64,000 nucleotides of DNA from Watersipora subatra (lineage: Eukaryota; Bryozoa; Gymnolaemata; Cheilostomatida; Watersiporidae), in contig NC_088710.1 in assembly GCF_963576615.1 (NCBI RefSeq), positions 5,498,001 to 5,562,000 on the forward strand, in the 5' to 3' direction. How positions within the stretch are numbered: position 1 is the first letter of the stretch; every line of letters starts with the position of its first letter. The position numbers and the translations under genes were made by a program. Below are positions 1-12,800 of the stretch, one piece after another. The notes beneath the pieces were generated by a model, which was not told where the DNA came from, searched no databases, and worked only from the letters and a program-made list of their open reading frames with translations.

Positions 1-75
1 CAGCTGATGAGTTAGTTGCAACAACAGGTGTTAGCAGGTAGCTGAGTTGTGATAACTTGATTGTGTCGGTTTTAG

Positions 76-195
76 GTTGAGCTTATGCAAGTCCTCATTG
101 ATGGCGTACAGGCGATGATTAAGATGGAAAAAGACCTAGAAAGGAATAAGTCAATAGACAGCTATTTCAAGTCGGACAAGAAGAGGTGGGCATAG
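76..195 (+). CDS. Last exon of an upstream creatine-kinase-type phosphagen kinase
   Basis: A TTTTAG acceptor at 70-75 precedes 40 codons ending in TAG at 193-195. The translation starts VELMQVLIDGVQAMIKMEKD and ends in a basic tail (KSDKKRWA). It aligns without gaps to the start of the last exon of the complete kinase gene downstream ([20 protein letters not shown], 13182-13337) and has the same intron phase 0 at the same residue. In this family the segment is the C-terminal helix after the DISN-DR-G-(S/T)E motif. The rest of the gene lies left of the window. This is therefore a tandem paralogue whose stop is only about 500 bp upstream of the next ATG. The kinase family is clear; the substrate (creatine or another guanidine) cannot be read from this exon. 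Confidence 0.88.
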   Translation, partial: VELMQVLIDGVQAMIKMEKDLERNKSIDSYFKSDKKRWA

Positions 196-692
196 ACAGA
201 CCTACCCCTACCACAGACCAGCTCAATTTTTAAAGATCTAGACAAATAACATATTTTCCTGTATCATTGTATCGCTGTGTTTTAATAATTGTAAAATGGC
301 AACCTAGCGGATTGTTTGTGTGTTCAGCTATGCAATGAATCTCTTGTGATTTTGTGAACATCCAACTTTAGAAATAAACCTGTTGTTTATAGTCAGATTC
401 GTTCACCTCATTCTGTCAATCCACTTTTCGTTCACCATCAGCATTTGCTACACAAAGATGTACGTACATATACAGATTTGCTCTTCATTTATTTGTGCCA
501 AATTAGAAGTTGTCTTTCCATGCAGCAGCTATTTGGTAGTGTCCAAGTCTGTACATTCAAATAAATATACAAAGTTGTGCAAATACTAGCGAAATAAGCC
601 CATGAAAGTTTCACTGTCTGGAATTCATTGTTAACATTAGTGACATACCCTGCTGTAGGCAGGCACTGAATAAAAAATTTACATTTGCTAAA
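196..692. other. 3' UTR and short intergenic spacer between tandem kinase genes
   Basis: No protein gene is seen here. The stretch holds the 3' UTR of the upstream kinase and, after the poly(A) signal at 373-378, about 300 bases that must contain the promoter or 5' UTR of the next kinase. No TATA box can be assigned with confidence. A noncoding 5' exon cannot be excluded, because an acceptor-like GTAGGCAG occurs near 656-663. Confidence 0.5.
373..378 (+). promoter_or_regulatory. Candidate poly(A) signal of the upstream kinase
   Basis: AATAAA lies 178 bases after the stop of the upstream kinase and is followed by T/G-rich sequence. It is the first canonical hexamer downstream, so transcript cleavage near 390-400 is plausible. 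Confidence 0.5.
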
Positions 693-878
693 ATGTCAGG
701 ATATTTTGGAAAGCTGTTATCAGGAGGAGTGGCAATAGGTGGTGTGACAGCTGTCCTTGGCGGTGCTACTGTCTACGCTCATGTACCGTTTTCTACTCAC
801 GAAATGTATCCTGCCAGCGCCAACTTTCCAGACCTTCACAAACACCATAACTACATGGCAAGGGTGCTAACACCAGAG
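693..878 (+). CDS. Kinase exon 1: N-terminal presequence and PDLHKH segment
   Basis: There are 62 codons from ATG to PE, then a GTATGT donor. Residues 1-30 are Gly/Ala/Val-rich with one early Lys and no acidic residue, as in a mitochondrial presequence. Residues 38-62 carry the family N-terminal segment. The last 15 coding bases are also the first part of the minisatellite unit that fills the start of intron 1. Confidence 0.85.
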
Positions 879-3800
879 GTATGTTATTACATAGTGAGTG
901 TTAACACTAGAAGTATGTTGATATGTAGTGAGTGTTAACACTAAGGATATGTTATATAGTGAGAGTGTTAACACCATAGGTATGTTATTGCAAAGTGCGA
1001 GTGTTAGCACTATAGTTATGTGATTACATAGTGTTAACGCCACAGACAATATTACGGAGTACAAATGTCAACACCAGAGATATGTTATTACAAATTATGG
1101 CCACCAGGTGTTTGTCATTACATGGTGAAAGTGTTAACATCAGTGGTATGTTATTACATAGTGATTATGTTAACACTGAAGTATGGTAAAAGTTTTGACA
1201 CCAGATGTATGTTGTTACATGGTAAGATTGCTAAGACCAAAGGTATGTTATTATATTTGCCCAAAGTGCTAACCGTGGAGCTATGGTGTTAATTGTTATT
1301 TTAGCATTTGATCCATGGATGCAGAGATAGTTCATGGTCAATGAACTGTGCAAACTAATTGACTAAAAAGCGCTCACAAAGTGAAAATGGGAGTAATAGT
1401 AGAACATGTATATTAGAGATTTGGAATATCATTGTTATACTAAAATCATATTTCTATTAGAGATTTGGAATATCATTGTTATACTAAAATCATTTTTCTA
1501 TTATAGATTTGGAATATCATTGTTATACTAAAATGATTTTTCTATGTCTTATTAGGCTAGTTCATTTTTAAAAGTTTTGCCATTTCTGCGATTTAATCAT
1601 TTCAAAATGATTAACACGTTGCACACACTAGGATTAGGAAGAACCGCTATATGGTCGGTAAACAAGTTTGTTCATTAATAAGGCCTCATAGATTTGATAT
1701 TCATGAATTTATCACTTGTAGCTTTGAAAATCTCAACATTCATTGAGAGAGCACAACTTTTAAATCACAGAACCTTTGTTAATTCAAGACAATTCATGAT
1801 TTAGTAACGCTTATTCTACACTAGTGCACTGGCAAATTAGATATGAAAAAGCTGACAGGTACTGCTTATTAAAACACACGTAGCTGCCCATTACGGTGGA
1901 AAATGACCAAAACAAAATAAAAATGACACGAGAGAGTGAGTCATGTATCTAATCACTGAACAACAATCAAAGTTAGACAGTTGTAGTAAGTGCTGGGAAG
2001 TCTGCTTTTTACTTTCAATTGAGTGATTGCATAAAACTGTATGCTTGATTGCTTCCTGATAGATGTACAACAGATTAAGAAGTAAGACGACTCCACATGG
2101 TTGGACAATAGATCAGTGCATACAAAAGGGTGTGGATGAACCTGGAGAAGACAAACCAGTATTATCACTAGGCTGCGCTGTTGGAGATGCCGAGTCTTAT
2201 GAGGTATAATCTGATGAACTCACTGTTGCTATATAGCAGGTAGTCACTGTTGCTACATAGCAGGTAGTCAATGTTGCTATAAGACGGATAGTCACTGTTG
2301 CTATATAGCATGTAAGCACTTTTTGCTATATACCAGGTAGTCACTGTTGCTATATAGTGGCTAGTCATAGTTGCTATATAGGAAGTACATAGTTGATGCT
2401 ATGTAGCAGGTGGTACTGATGATATATAGTAGGTAGTCACTGTTGCTATATAGCAGGTGCTCAATGTTGCTATATAGTGGGTGGTCATTGTCACCATTTT
2501 GGAGGCAGGTTATTAATGCTATATAGCAGGTAGTCAGTGTTGTTATATAGCAGGTAGGTGACTGATGTGAGAAGTCATTTGCTACTACTACGAACTTTTT
2601 ATTTAATTTTGTTTAAAAGGAAAGAGTCAGGCTACCATACTCGATTCGGTAGCACATGTTCAACTATATACAAACTTGGGTGTGGCACAAACATCTTTTT
2701 CCGAATGTTAAAAAGAGACAAGTTTGTATTTCAGGATTTAAGCAAACCTTGCTTAAGTGCTCACCAATAGAATTATTTGCTTATTTTCTATTTTATTAAT
2801 CAGTGTTTTAAGCAACATTTGAGTATGGCATCTAAGATCTTTAAGTCATTCAAGCAACACTTGAGTACGGTATCTAAGATATTTAAGTCATTCCAGCAAC
2901 ACTTGAGTATGGTATCTAAGATGTTTAAGTCATTCCAGCAACAGTTGAGTATGGCATCTAAGATGTTTAAGTCTTTCAAGCAAGACTTGAGTATGGCATC
3001 TAAGATGTTTAAGTCATTCCAGCAACACTTGAGTATAGCATCTAAGATGTTTAAGTCATTCCAGCAACACTTGAGTATGGCATCTAAGATGTTTAAGTCA
3101 TTCCAGCAGCACTTGAGTAGGACATCTAAGATGTTTAAGTCTTTCAAGCAACGCTTGAGTATGGCATCTAAGATGTTTAAGTCTTTCAAGCAACACTTGA
3201 GTAGGACATCTAAGATGTTTAAGTCTTTCAAGCAACACTTGAGTATGACATCTAAGATGTTTAAGTCATTCCAGCAGCACTTGAGTAGGACATCTAAGAT
3301 GTTTAAGTCTTTCAAACAACACTTGAGTAGGACATCTAAGATGTTTAAGTCTTTCAAGCAACACTTGAGTATGGCATCTAAGATGTTTAAGTCTTTCAAG
3401 CAACACTTGAGTAGGACATCTAAGATGTTTAAGTCATTCCAGCAACACTTGAGTATGGTATCTAAGATGTTTAAGTCATTCCAGCAACACTTGAGTATGA
3501 CATCTAAGATGTTTAAGTCATTCCAGCAACACTTGAGTAGGACATCTAAGATGTTTAAGTCTTTCAAGCCATATAAGTGTGTGATGGTGCTAGAGTAGGC
3601 TCTGACCAACTAAATATCATAACTAAGAAATTACGATATTATGTCATAAAAGGTTGACCACATTTTTCCATTGTCTATTACATGTATGTTGCCATAGCTC
3701 CCAGAATGTAGTTTTTTGATTGTCTATTTTAACTTGAAAATGAAACTTCACAACAAGTGATACACGTTCTTTTTATCTTTGAGTTCAGGTGTTTGCCGAG

Positions 3801-6800
3801 TTCTTTGATAAGGTTATAGAGAAAAGACATAACGGGTATAAAACTACGGACACACACAAGTCTGACCTAGACCACACGAAGCTCAAAAACGCCTGCTGCC
3901 TGAATGAAGAGTAAGTATAACCTGCAGTTTGCTACTTGATACACTTGACTGTGTCACAAGGTATTGAGAAAGACTTAGTTGAGAATTTCAAGGTAGGCTA
4001 AAGTGTAACTTGGCAACATGAGTTTGATCTTAGATAAATATGGTTTGAGCTAATAATTATATTTGCAGTACATTTTGAGTAGACCTCCCATATAGTTTAT
4101 TTTCAATTATCCATTATCACAATGTATGAAGTTATCTCTGCAACACTATATACTGAATGCTAACTTTTATTGTATTTTAAGCTATGTACTTTCCTCAAGA
4201 ATTCGTACGGGTCGGAATATCTTGGGGTTTAATATGCCGATAGCGTGCACTCGAGCAGAACGCAGGTTGACAGAAAAAGCTATCGTAGATGCACTCAGCA
4301 ACCTAGCAGGTGAATTCAGAGGCCGGTACTATCCCTTGAGTAAAATGAGTGAAGAAGAACAACAAAAACACATTGAGGTGGGTAAAGACAACAATGAAAC
4401 AATGATAAGAGGAAACACATATCCATACAGTGTACATCAAAGATTACACTGCACAGCATTATGTACACAGCCCATCAAGGTGTACATCGTATACAAAAGT
4501 GTGACATAATAGTTTATTAATATACTGTAAGTACCACCACACATTTACACTAATCATGCTGTTTATCTGTGTACTAGCAAGAGGCCATCTAAAGACAAGG
4601 TTTTACTGATCAGTTTTCAGCAAGTGTTGTTTCTCAAGAATCTATTTCATCCTTGGTCATCTTCTCAAACACTCTATACCAAGGTTTCCCGATTTGGTTG
4701 CTCGCACCCCTGTTATTTGCATGCAACAGGGTTGCGAGCAACTGTTGCATGCAAACAGTTGCTGTGCAGAGATGTAATTATCAATCGTGAAAACAAGGAA
4801 AGTGTGTTTGTCGTTGCAAGAAAATCTTAGTTGTTTTTTCATAACTAGTCACAACCTATCAGCGAGTCAAAATAATAAAAAATGCCAAAGTTTTATATAA
4901 ACTGAGCAGCGATTTTTAACAAGAAATGATCCCAAATTATAAATTAATAACAGCTTTTGTATTGAGGTATGATTTGACACATCTTTTTCAATTATTGGTT
5001 TCTGATTATCGATTGAATGATTGTCCAATAACGTATTGCTTTCATATATTCTGACTAGGCCTGTTTTTAATTATGTTTGGTACACTTTTTGATTCATTCA
5101 AAACAAAAGGTTGCGAGATTGCTTTCATTAATCATAGGGACTTTGATGATGACAGCAAACAGAGAAGCGCTGTTCTATAACAATTAGACTGACTGGAATT
5201 TTTAGTGTATTTGAGGTCGAGGTCTCATTTCTAACAAAATCAGACTGCGAATTCTGTCATGAGATTATCTAAATTTCTTTGATTTGCCAATGTCACCCCA
5301 CATTTTTTACACTTCAAGGAGAACTTTCGCTAAGGTGAAGGTTTGTGCCAGTGCTGCATAACTTTGACCTGACTATAGCCTGTTTGCTTCACTCTCTATG
5401 CCTTCAGTGTTTTCGACACTGAAGATATAAAAAAATTGTATGAATTTCTCTATGTACAAAATTTTGTGTACACCACTTTAAAGAGATATTCAATGTTAAA
5501 AATTAAGCAATTCTTGTTTTCAAAAAAAAGGAATTTTTTTCTGCTAAATACAAAGTGGGTTTAACACAATATGCTTGAGAAAATATATTTTCTCTTATAT
5601 TGGTTAATGTAAATATATGTATTTGCATTTGATATTGATATTTATATTGATTTAAATCAAGCAATAATTTGGTTGTTGCTGTAGCAACAACTAGCTAGTT
5701 TGGTTGGTATAAACATACAACTGGAATGAAAATTCCTTCCTATACGCACTTGAGCCTTATATGGTTGTCAGGATCGCTTCCTATTTGAAAAGCCGGCAAG
5801 TCACATGATGGCACGAGACTGGCCTGATGCACGAGGGATTTGGCACAACGACGCTAAGACGCTCCTTGTATGGATAAACCGAGATGATCACGCAAAGATA
5901 ATCTCCATGCAGAAAGGAGGAAACATGGGCCAAGTCTTTCAAAAGTTTTCAAAAGGCTTGAAAGCTGTAAGAATGCTATATTACAATTTAATGTCAAGGT
6001 TAAATCTATGATAGTGACAAGATTAAATCTATGTTAGTGACAAGGTTAAATTTATGGTAGTTACAACTTACAAGGTTAATTCAATGGTAGGGACAAGGTT
6101 AAATTTATGGTAGTGACATGGTTAAATATATGGTAGTGACAAGGTTAAATCTATGGTAGTGACAAAGTTAAATCTATGGTGGTGACAAGGTTAAATCTAT
6201 GGCAGTGACAAAGTTAAATCTGTAGTAGTGACAAGGCTAAACCAATGGCAGTGACAACTTAAATCTATGGTAGTGACAAAGTTAAATCTATGATAGTGAC
6301 AAGGTTAAATCTATGGCAGTGACAAAGTTAAATCTATGGCAGTAACAAGGTTAAATCTATCATAGTGCCAAAGTTAAATCTATGGTAGTGACAAGGTTAA
6401 ATAAACTACCTTTATAGCTTTTTGATGATGATTATTATGTAATTAAGTGAGCTTTTTTGCAAAAATTTTTGCTCCTGCGCTGTCTAGCCTAAATAAAAAC
6501 TGTTAGATCCAAACTTGCATTGGGCGCTCATCTTTGCTGGAAGTTGTAGTTTGCTTCTTCTCAATTAAAAAAACTCAAACTTGCTGTGTGTGTCCGAAAA
6601 AAGTGCTTCTCTGTTTCAAAGACTTGCTGCCAGCTCTGACATTGCTAATATACTGCAAATATTTATAATAGCTAACTTATTTTCTCCCTTCTCTACCCTC
6701 TTAGTGTTCGTATCGCTTTACAATTACTTATACTCTGTCCGGAGTGCCAGGGCCTATTAATACTAACTTACCTATATTGAGCACTCTTGTTGTGAATTTA

Positions 6801-9800
6801 GCAGAAATTTCAGACTATTTTGTGCATGAAGTCTAGTTACTTGATCCAAAAACTCTCTGAGTGATTTTAGCTAGCAAACTGTGATAATTCTTTGTGAATG
6901 CATACTTATTTCCGCTGCAGTCCTGTCTTTGAAAACAACAAATTTTCATAAAATACGATTGCCGTGAATTATTGGTGAATACTTCTGATCATGTTTTGCT
7001 TTGTTCATAAACAATCTGAAAATGGTAATAATAAAAAAGGGAAAATATGTATGTAAATATTTTATCAAATATTGGCTATGAAAGTAATGATGCAGGCCTC
7101 AATACACAATAACATGGCTAATCAAGGCTCTGGGCCTGAAAGTCAAGGTCTGTATGCATGTATATATAATATTACTTTATTGGCAATAATTTCATTTCAC
7201 AAATAGAAATTTTTTTCAAATTAGGCCATACAACAATAGTAAAACCAAAAAGGGAAAAAAGCAACAGTTAGCCATTAAAATTGAATAAATAGTCTGACAA
7301 ATAGTGTTTAAAATGCCTTTCTCTGTTAAGAGAACGGATACAAGGTAGAAGATTGTTAAAGCAGCTGGCAATGATATTTTTAAAATATGGTGGTGGTTGT
7401 GTGCAATTTGTTCATATCACATGCGTTCAAACGAGTTGAGAACCTGTGATTGTCATGTAAAACACGAGGACACAAACCATGAAGAATATATTTATTTAAA
7501 ATCTATTTAAAAAGGTCTATGACTGTGAAGATTTATTGTCAGTAAATGTTATAAATCATTTTGCCAAAAGAGAATACAGATGCCCTAGTTATTTAGGAAT
7601 CAATGTCCTGCGTGACCCGGTTGAGTTCAGTCAACACACTGATAAGAATAGATACTTTGAACATGCAGGATTAATTTTAGAAAGAGATGAAAAGTGGCTG
7701 TGAGTATTTGAAGTCACTGATGACCTTCATCTGTAGTCATCTACCTCTTTGCTTCGCTCTCTAGCAAAATACAAGCTTCTGCTCCCAAGGATTTTTTGAA
7801 TCAAAAAGCAATGCAAGTCTTTTCTCAACAGGTGGATGAGCAAATCAGTAAAAAAGGTTGCCAGTATATGAAGAATGAGAATTTGGGGTATATCCACACT
7901 TGTCCTTCCAACCTGGGCACAGGAATGAGAGCGAGTGTGCATTTGAAAGTACCCCACCTGTGCAAGGTGAGAAATATTGCTAACATACCTCAGTATGACA
8001 GGGTCTGCGTGAAGTCAGGAAGTGATTAATAGGGAGTTTGCTCATACATAGCTACGTTCAACAAATGACCTCACATAAAAAATATATTTCTTGTATGCTG
8101 AATAATATCAATGAATTTCAATCTATTTTTTTCTTTGCCATTCAGATTTGTAAAAAATATCACAATAAGTGTTGTAGATAAACAGCTTGTTAGCAGACGA
8201 CAATTAGTTGTGACACAAAAATTTTAGAGATTTTTTAAAAGACGCTACGCAATAAAATGTTATTAAATGTGAGTGTATTGGCACAGGTATAAGATCAGAA
8301 TTGAAGGTTTATCTGATCAATGTTGCTTGGTGTGCGCCTTGTTGTTCAATTCCTAATACACATATGAACATTTGGTTGGCCTGTCACTGCGGTAGTAACT
8401 CTTGATCAGTTTAAAAAAAGACACTTTTTAAAAAATTAGAGAGGTTTAAACATTACGGTATTAAAAAGAACTTATAAAATGAATCATAAAAACAGATTGT
8501 TGTCATTTGTTGTATTTAAATATTATGGTATTAGGAATAACTTATTAGATGAATACTATAATATATTGCTGCTACTTTGTGTATATAGAATTTTATCATT
8601 TTCTTTAAAAATTCTGGTACTAAAAATAACTTATAAAATGAATAAGAAAGAGACATGTATTTCTGCTTGTTGCAGTTTACAAGGATTGCCCATATTAGTA
8701 CCACTGTGAGACTCAATCTGTGCACTAGTGACATTTACTGTGGTGCAAGTCGTAAAAAGGAAGAGAAAGGTGTAGCAAATGATGGAATGTTATAATCTTT
8801 ATTATGATAAGAGCCATGTCTGTCTGTCTGTCCATCTGTTCATTTGTCTATCTCAGTGGTTCCCAACCTTTTTTTTGCTTTTACCCCTTTGCAAAATTTT
8901 CAAATACAAATTCCCCCTTGAAAATGTGGAGTGTGAACCTATACTATATTGTAATCACTGAAAGGGCTCTACATGTACACATATGTAGGTCAGCAGCATA
9001 TATACATGTATTTATTTGTTAAATAACTGACTGTAGCTTATATAGTAATAAATCACTTCAACATTATTGTTATTCCGGTACACTCAATGGGTGTCGGGTG
9101 AGATTATGAATTTTAATGAGACCGCTCCTGCTGATGCCTCTGTGCAAGGTTACACAAAGCAGGCTTTATTTTTTTATAATGCACATTTCACAGTCTCAAA
9201 TACATAGTTATCAGCTTTCATGGCTGCTAAAAGTTCATGCTGGCTTTTACTTTCAAGAAATTTCGTAACCTCGGACGTAGCTCAAAGAGCCTGCCTAACA
9301 TGTTTCCCTTGGACAACCACCTCACTTCAGTATGAAATAACAAAGTTGTAAACACGACATCACTTTCAAAACATAGTGCTGAGAGCAATCTGGTATTTAG
9401 TGCTGATGCTTTGATGTAATTTACAACTTTTATGCTCACATCCAAGTTTGATTTCAACGCTTGTGGAAGAGTTGTTGATGCCAATGCTTCCCGGTGAATG
9501 AAGCAATGCACTCCTTCTATATCAGGGTTCTTTTGCTTGATCTGTTTTACAAAGCCTGATCTACATCCTAATATAGCAGGTGCTCCATCAGTGCATACAC
9601 TTATTAACTTCTCCCAACCCAACTTGGCCTTGTCAAGGAAATTTTCAACTATTTTCAACACATCTCTTGCTGAAGTTGTTCTAAGCAAGGGCTGACAAAA
9701 CAGAAACTCCTCTTCAATGGATGTGTCATGCACATATCTACCATACACCAATTGCTGGAAAAGACTGGCAACATCAGTTTACTCATCAAGTTGTATGGTC

Positions 9801-12800
9801 CAAAATGGGAATGCTTTAATCTTAGCAACTACATGTACTCTCACTTCAATATTTGCTGCAATATCGTCAATGCGTCGCTTCACAGTATTGTTGGATGGTG
9901 GGATGTCTTGAAATTTTTCTCAGCTGGTTTTCCAAGTACTATTGATGTGCAGTCTAACATACATGGCTTGATCAGGGTCTCTCCTATTTTATGTGGCTTT
10001 TTACACTGAGCAATACGGTAGGAAACAGCGTATGAAGCTGTAATAAGTGCATTACTAAGAGCATAAAGATCTCCACTTGCATCAAGTCTACTTCGCTTTT
10101 CTTGCTGCTCTTTGGGCTAAAAGTAATCCTGGTCATTTTCAGCTAGTGTAGAGTGAATTCTTTGCAAGCGTTGCTTCAACTGAAAGGGTTTCATGGAGTC
10201 ATTTGAGAAAGTTTTCAGGCATATCACACATTGCGGAAGCCAAAGACCGTTTTTCATAAGATACGAAAATCCATAATCCAAGTAACTCTCAGTGTAGGTT
10301 CGTTTCTTGCCTTTGATATCTTGCACTAATTTATATGTTGTAAAAGTAAAGCGGCGGCGGAAAAATATTATAAACCTCATAGTATCTGCTTGTACAATAA
10401 TAATCCTCTGCGACTGTATTAATATTTTTTATTTAATCTACTACTATAATAGATGCATGATTATGTGACTTATTTGCAGAAAAGCAAGTAAAACATAACA
10501 TGAGTGATAATAGGAAACAATAATGTGAGCATATAAGTAATTATATTTGCACAAAGAATCTTACAGATTTTTTCTTTTACATGTGATGCAGTAGTTGATA
10601 AGTGAGTGTGTCCTTGTGTCAAATACATGTGCACTGTGAGCAGCACAATGTCAAACTAAGCCTTAGTTTGACCTTAGTTACTAAGGTCATTAATTATGGT
10701 CAAGCTGGCTTATTGGAATTTTTCAAATTGTTTGCAAAGATTATTACATGTACAGTACATGCAGACTGTATTAAAATGAATGTACAGTAAAAGGTACTTG
10801 GTCTACTACCACAGCCAGAATATCCATGTAATAGAACAGGAATGAGAACAGAAAAAATATCTAGGATTTTGCTCAGGCTTAAAAGCGCGTTCGCAAAATG
10901 AGAAATTATAAAAACTAAAATTCCTCCTTTTAATATGCCAAATTCTCCCCTGGGGAGACTTCCCCCCAGGTTGGGAACCACTGGTCGATCTGTTCATCTG
11001 TCTGTTTGTCTGACTGTCCGAAGCCATGATAACAGCGTTAGCAAAAAGATTGTCTCACGCCGGTATTGCACTCAACACGCAGTATTACAGACCAGTGCTC
11101 TAGCCACTCCACTACTCAGCTTTTGCTAATTAATAATAATCGGGATAATTATGTACATACTGGTTACTTATGACAATCCCTCACATAATTGGCTGGCAGT
11201 TTAGGATCAACATGTAATAGTTGCTGAAAAGTTACTGACTGCAAGGTTGCTGATCTTGAAGATGTAATAACGCCTGCTGCGTGTACCATAAAAGTAACAA
11301 ATGAAACATTGCTGATATGCAAATGGATATAAATTTAATTATATATTATGTAATATATTGTTTAGCATCCGAAGTTTGAGCCATTCCTAAATGCATACAG
11401 ACTGGAAAAGAAGAAAATATCAGGAGAGTATGTTGAGGAAGGCACAGTTGATATATCCAATACAGATCGAATTGGCAAAACGGAAGTATGTATCTGAGCT
11501 AAACACAGACATATAGAGACACATACACACAGATACATAGTTAAATGGACACACAGGCACATAGACATGTAGGCAAATGTGTATATAGACACAGAGACAC
11601 ACACATATGCATAAGTGCAGACACACAGACGTATAAATGCAGATGCAAAGACACATAAATGCAGATGCATTGGCGCATAAATGCAGATGCAAAGACGCAT
11701 AGACGCATATATGCATCGGCACATAAACACAAAGACATTTAAACACACAGATACATAAACACATAGATGCAGAGACACATAGACATCAGAACATTTCTTG
11801 TTTTATGCGTATTTCAGTCATTTCTATCAGCAAACAAAGGAAAGCTAAATGTGAAAACATGGAATAGCCAAAAAGTATACTGGAGAAACACCTTGACATA
11901 TTTAAAAATCTATTTGGCCAATCAAAGTTGTTGAGCAGACTATATATAGAGAAGCAATTTTGGTTTATATCAAACAAATCTAAGAAAAGAAAAGTTTATG
12001 TGTACCGTAACTTACAGAATCATCAAACATAAATAAGTACAAATAAAAACAATTCTTGAAATTTATATTTGCACCTTATTTTAGAATGCTTGGTTACTTT
12101 GTCTGACAAGTACCTGCAAGGAGATAGCTATCTATGTATTTGACTTATACTTAGGCTTGTCAAAGACAGCTCAAGTCTTTTCAATTGATCTTTACAATGC
12201 TGTAACATTAACTACTGCGCTGCCAAAAGGTGTACCATCGCCGGGTGTTTGAAAAATGAACTAGGACAAACTTTGTGGCAATATTTTGTTCTACCCTTTG
12301 GTTTTGTATGGTATCCCCATGCGAGTACACAATGTTTCCCCAATCTAAATATTTCAGTCTTGCTAACGACTTTTCGTAACTAATAAAAACTTTGCAAGTG
12401 ATGAGTTTTATCCTTAAAAGTTGTTTATGACTTATTTCTTGAAAACTCTTTTGCGAACGATGGTCTTGGGTGTCTGTTACTATGTTTACTCAATGTGTTC
12501 TGTTGCTAGGGCTCAAAAGTTTGGCCAGAGATTTAGCTACAGCTTAATAAAGCATTTGAAATTTTTATGCCATATAAATATGGAGGTTCTATTTTTGACA
12601 GAACTAAATTATAAAAACAGCCATATTTTTCAACTTTTCCCAAGCGCTTGTATGACCTGCTGAGCTACAAATGAAACTTGAACAAATTTTAAGACCAACT
12701 TTAACTTCAGCTTAAACAAAGTTTACAAACTGATGGATTTTGACTACCTTCCTAGTTTTATAGTCAATTGAAAATTAACGCAAAGCTTCAGAGCTCCTGA

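Noticed and set aside
2777-3609. Open frames of about 270 codons on both strands as repetitive protein genes
   Set aside because: They are produced by a 42-bp tandem repeat inside kinase intron 2; both strands are open for the same arithmetic reason and no start context or splice evidence supports coding.
11362-11778. Cys-rich minus-strand open frames
   Set aside because: They translate an ACACAGA/ACATA short tandem repeat in intron 7 and overlap a real kinase exon on the other strand.
12421-12663. 80-codon ORF as a nested gene in intron 7
   Set aside because: Low-complexity AT-driven translation without a domain or regulatory context.
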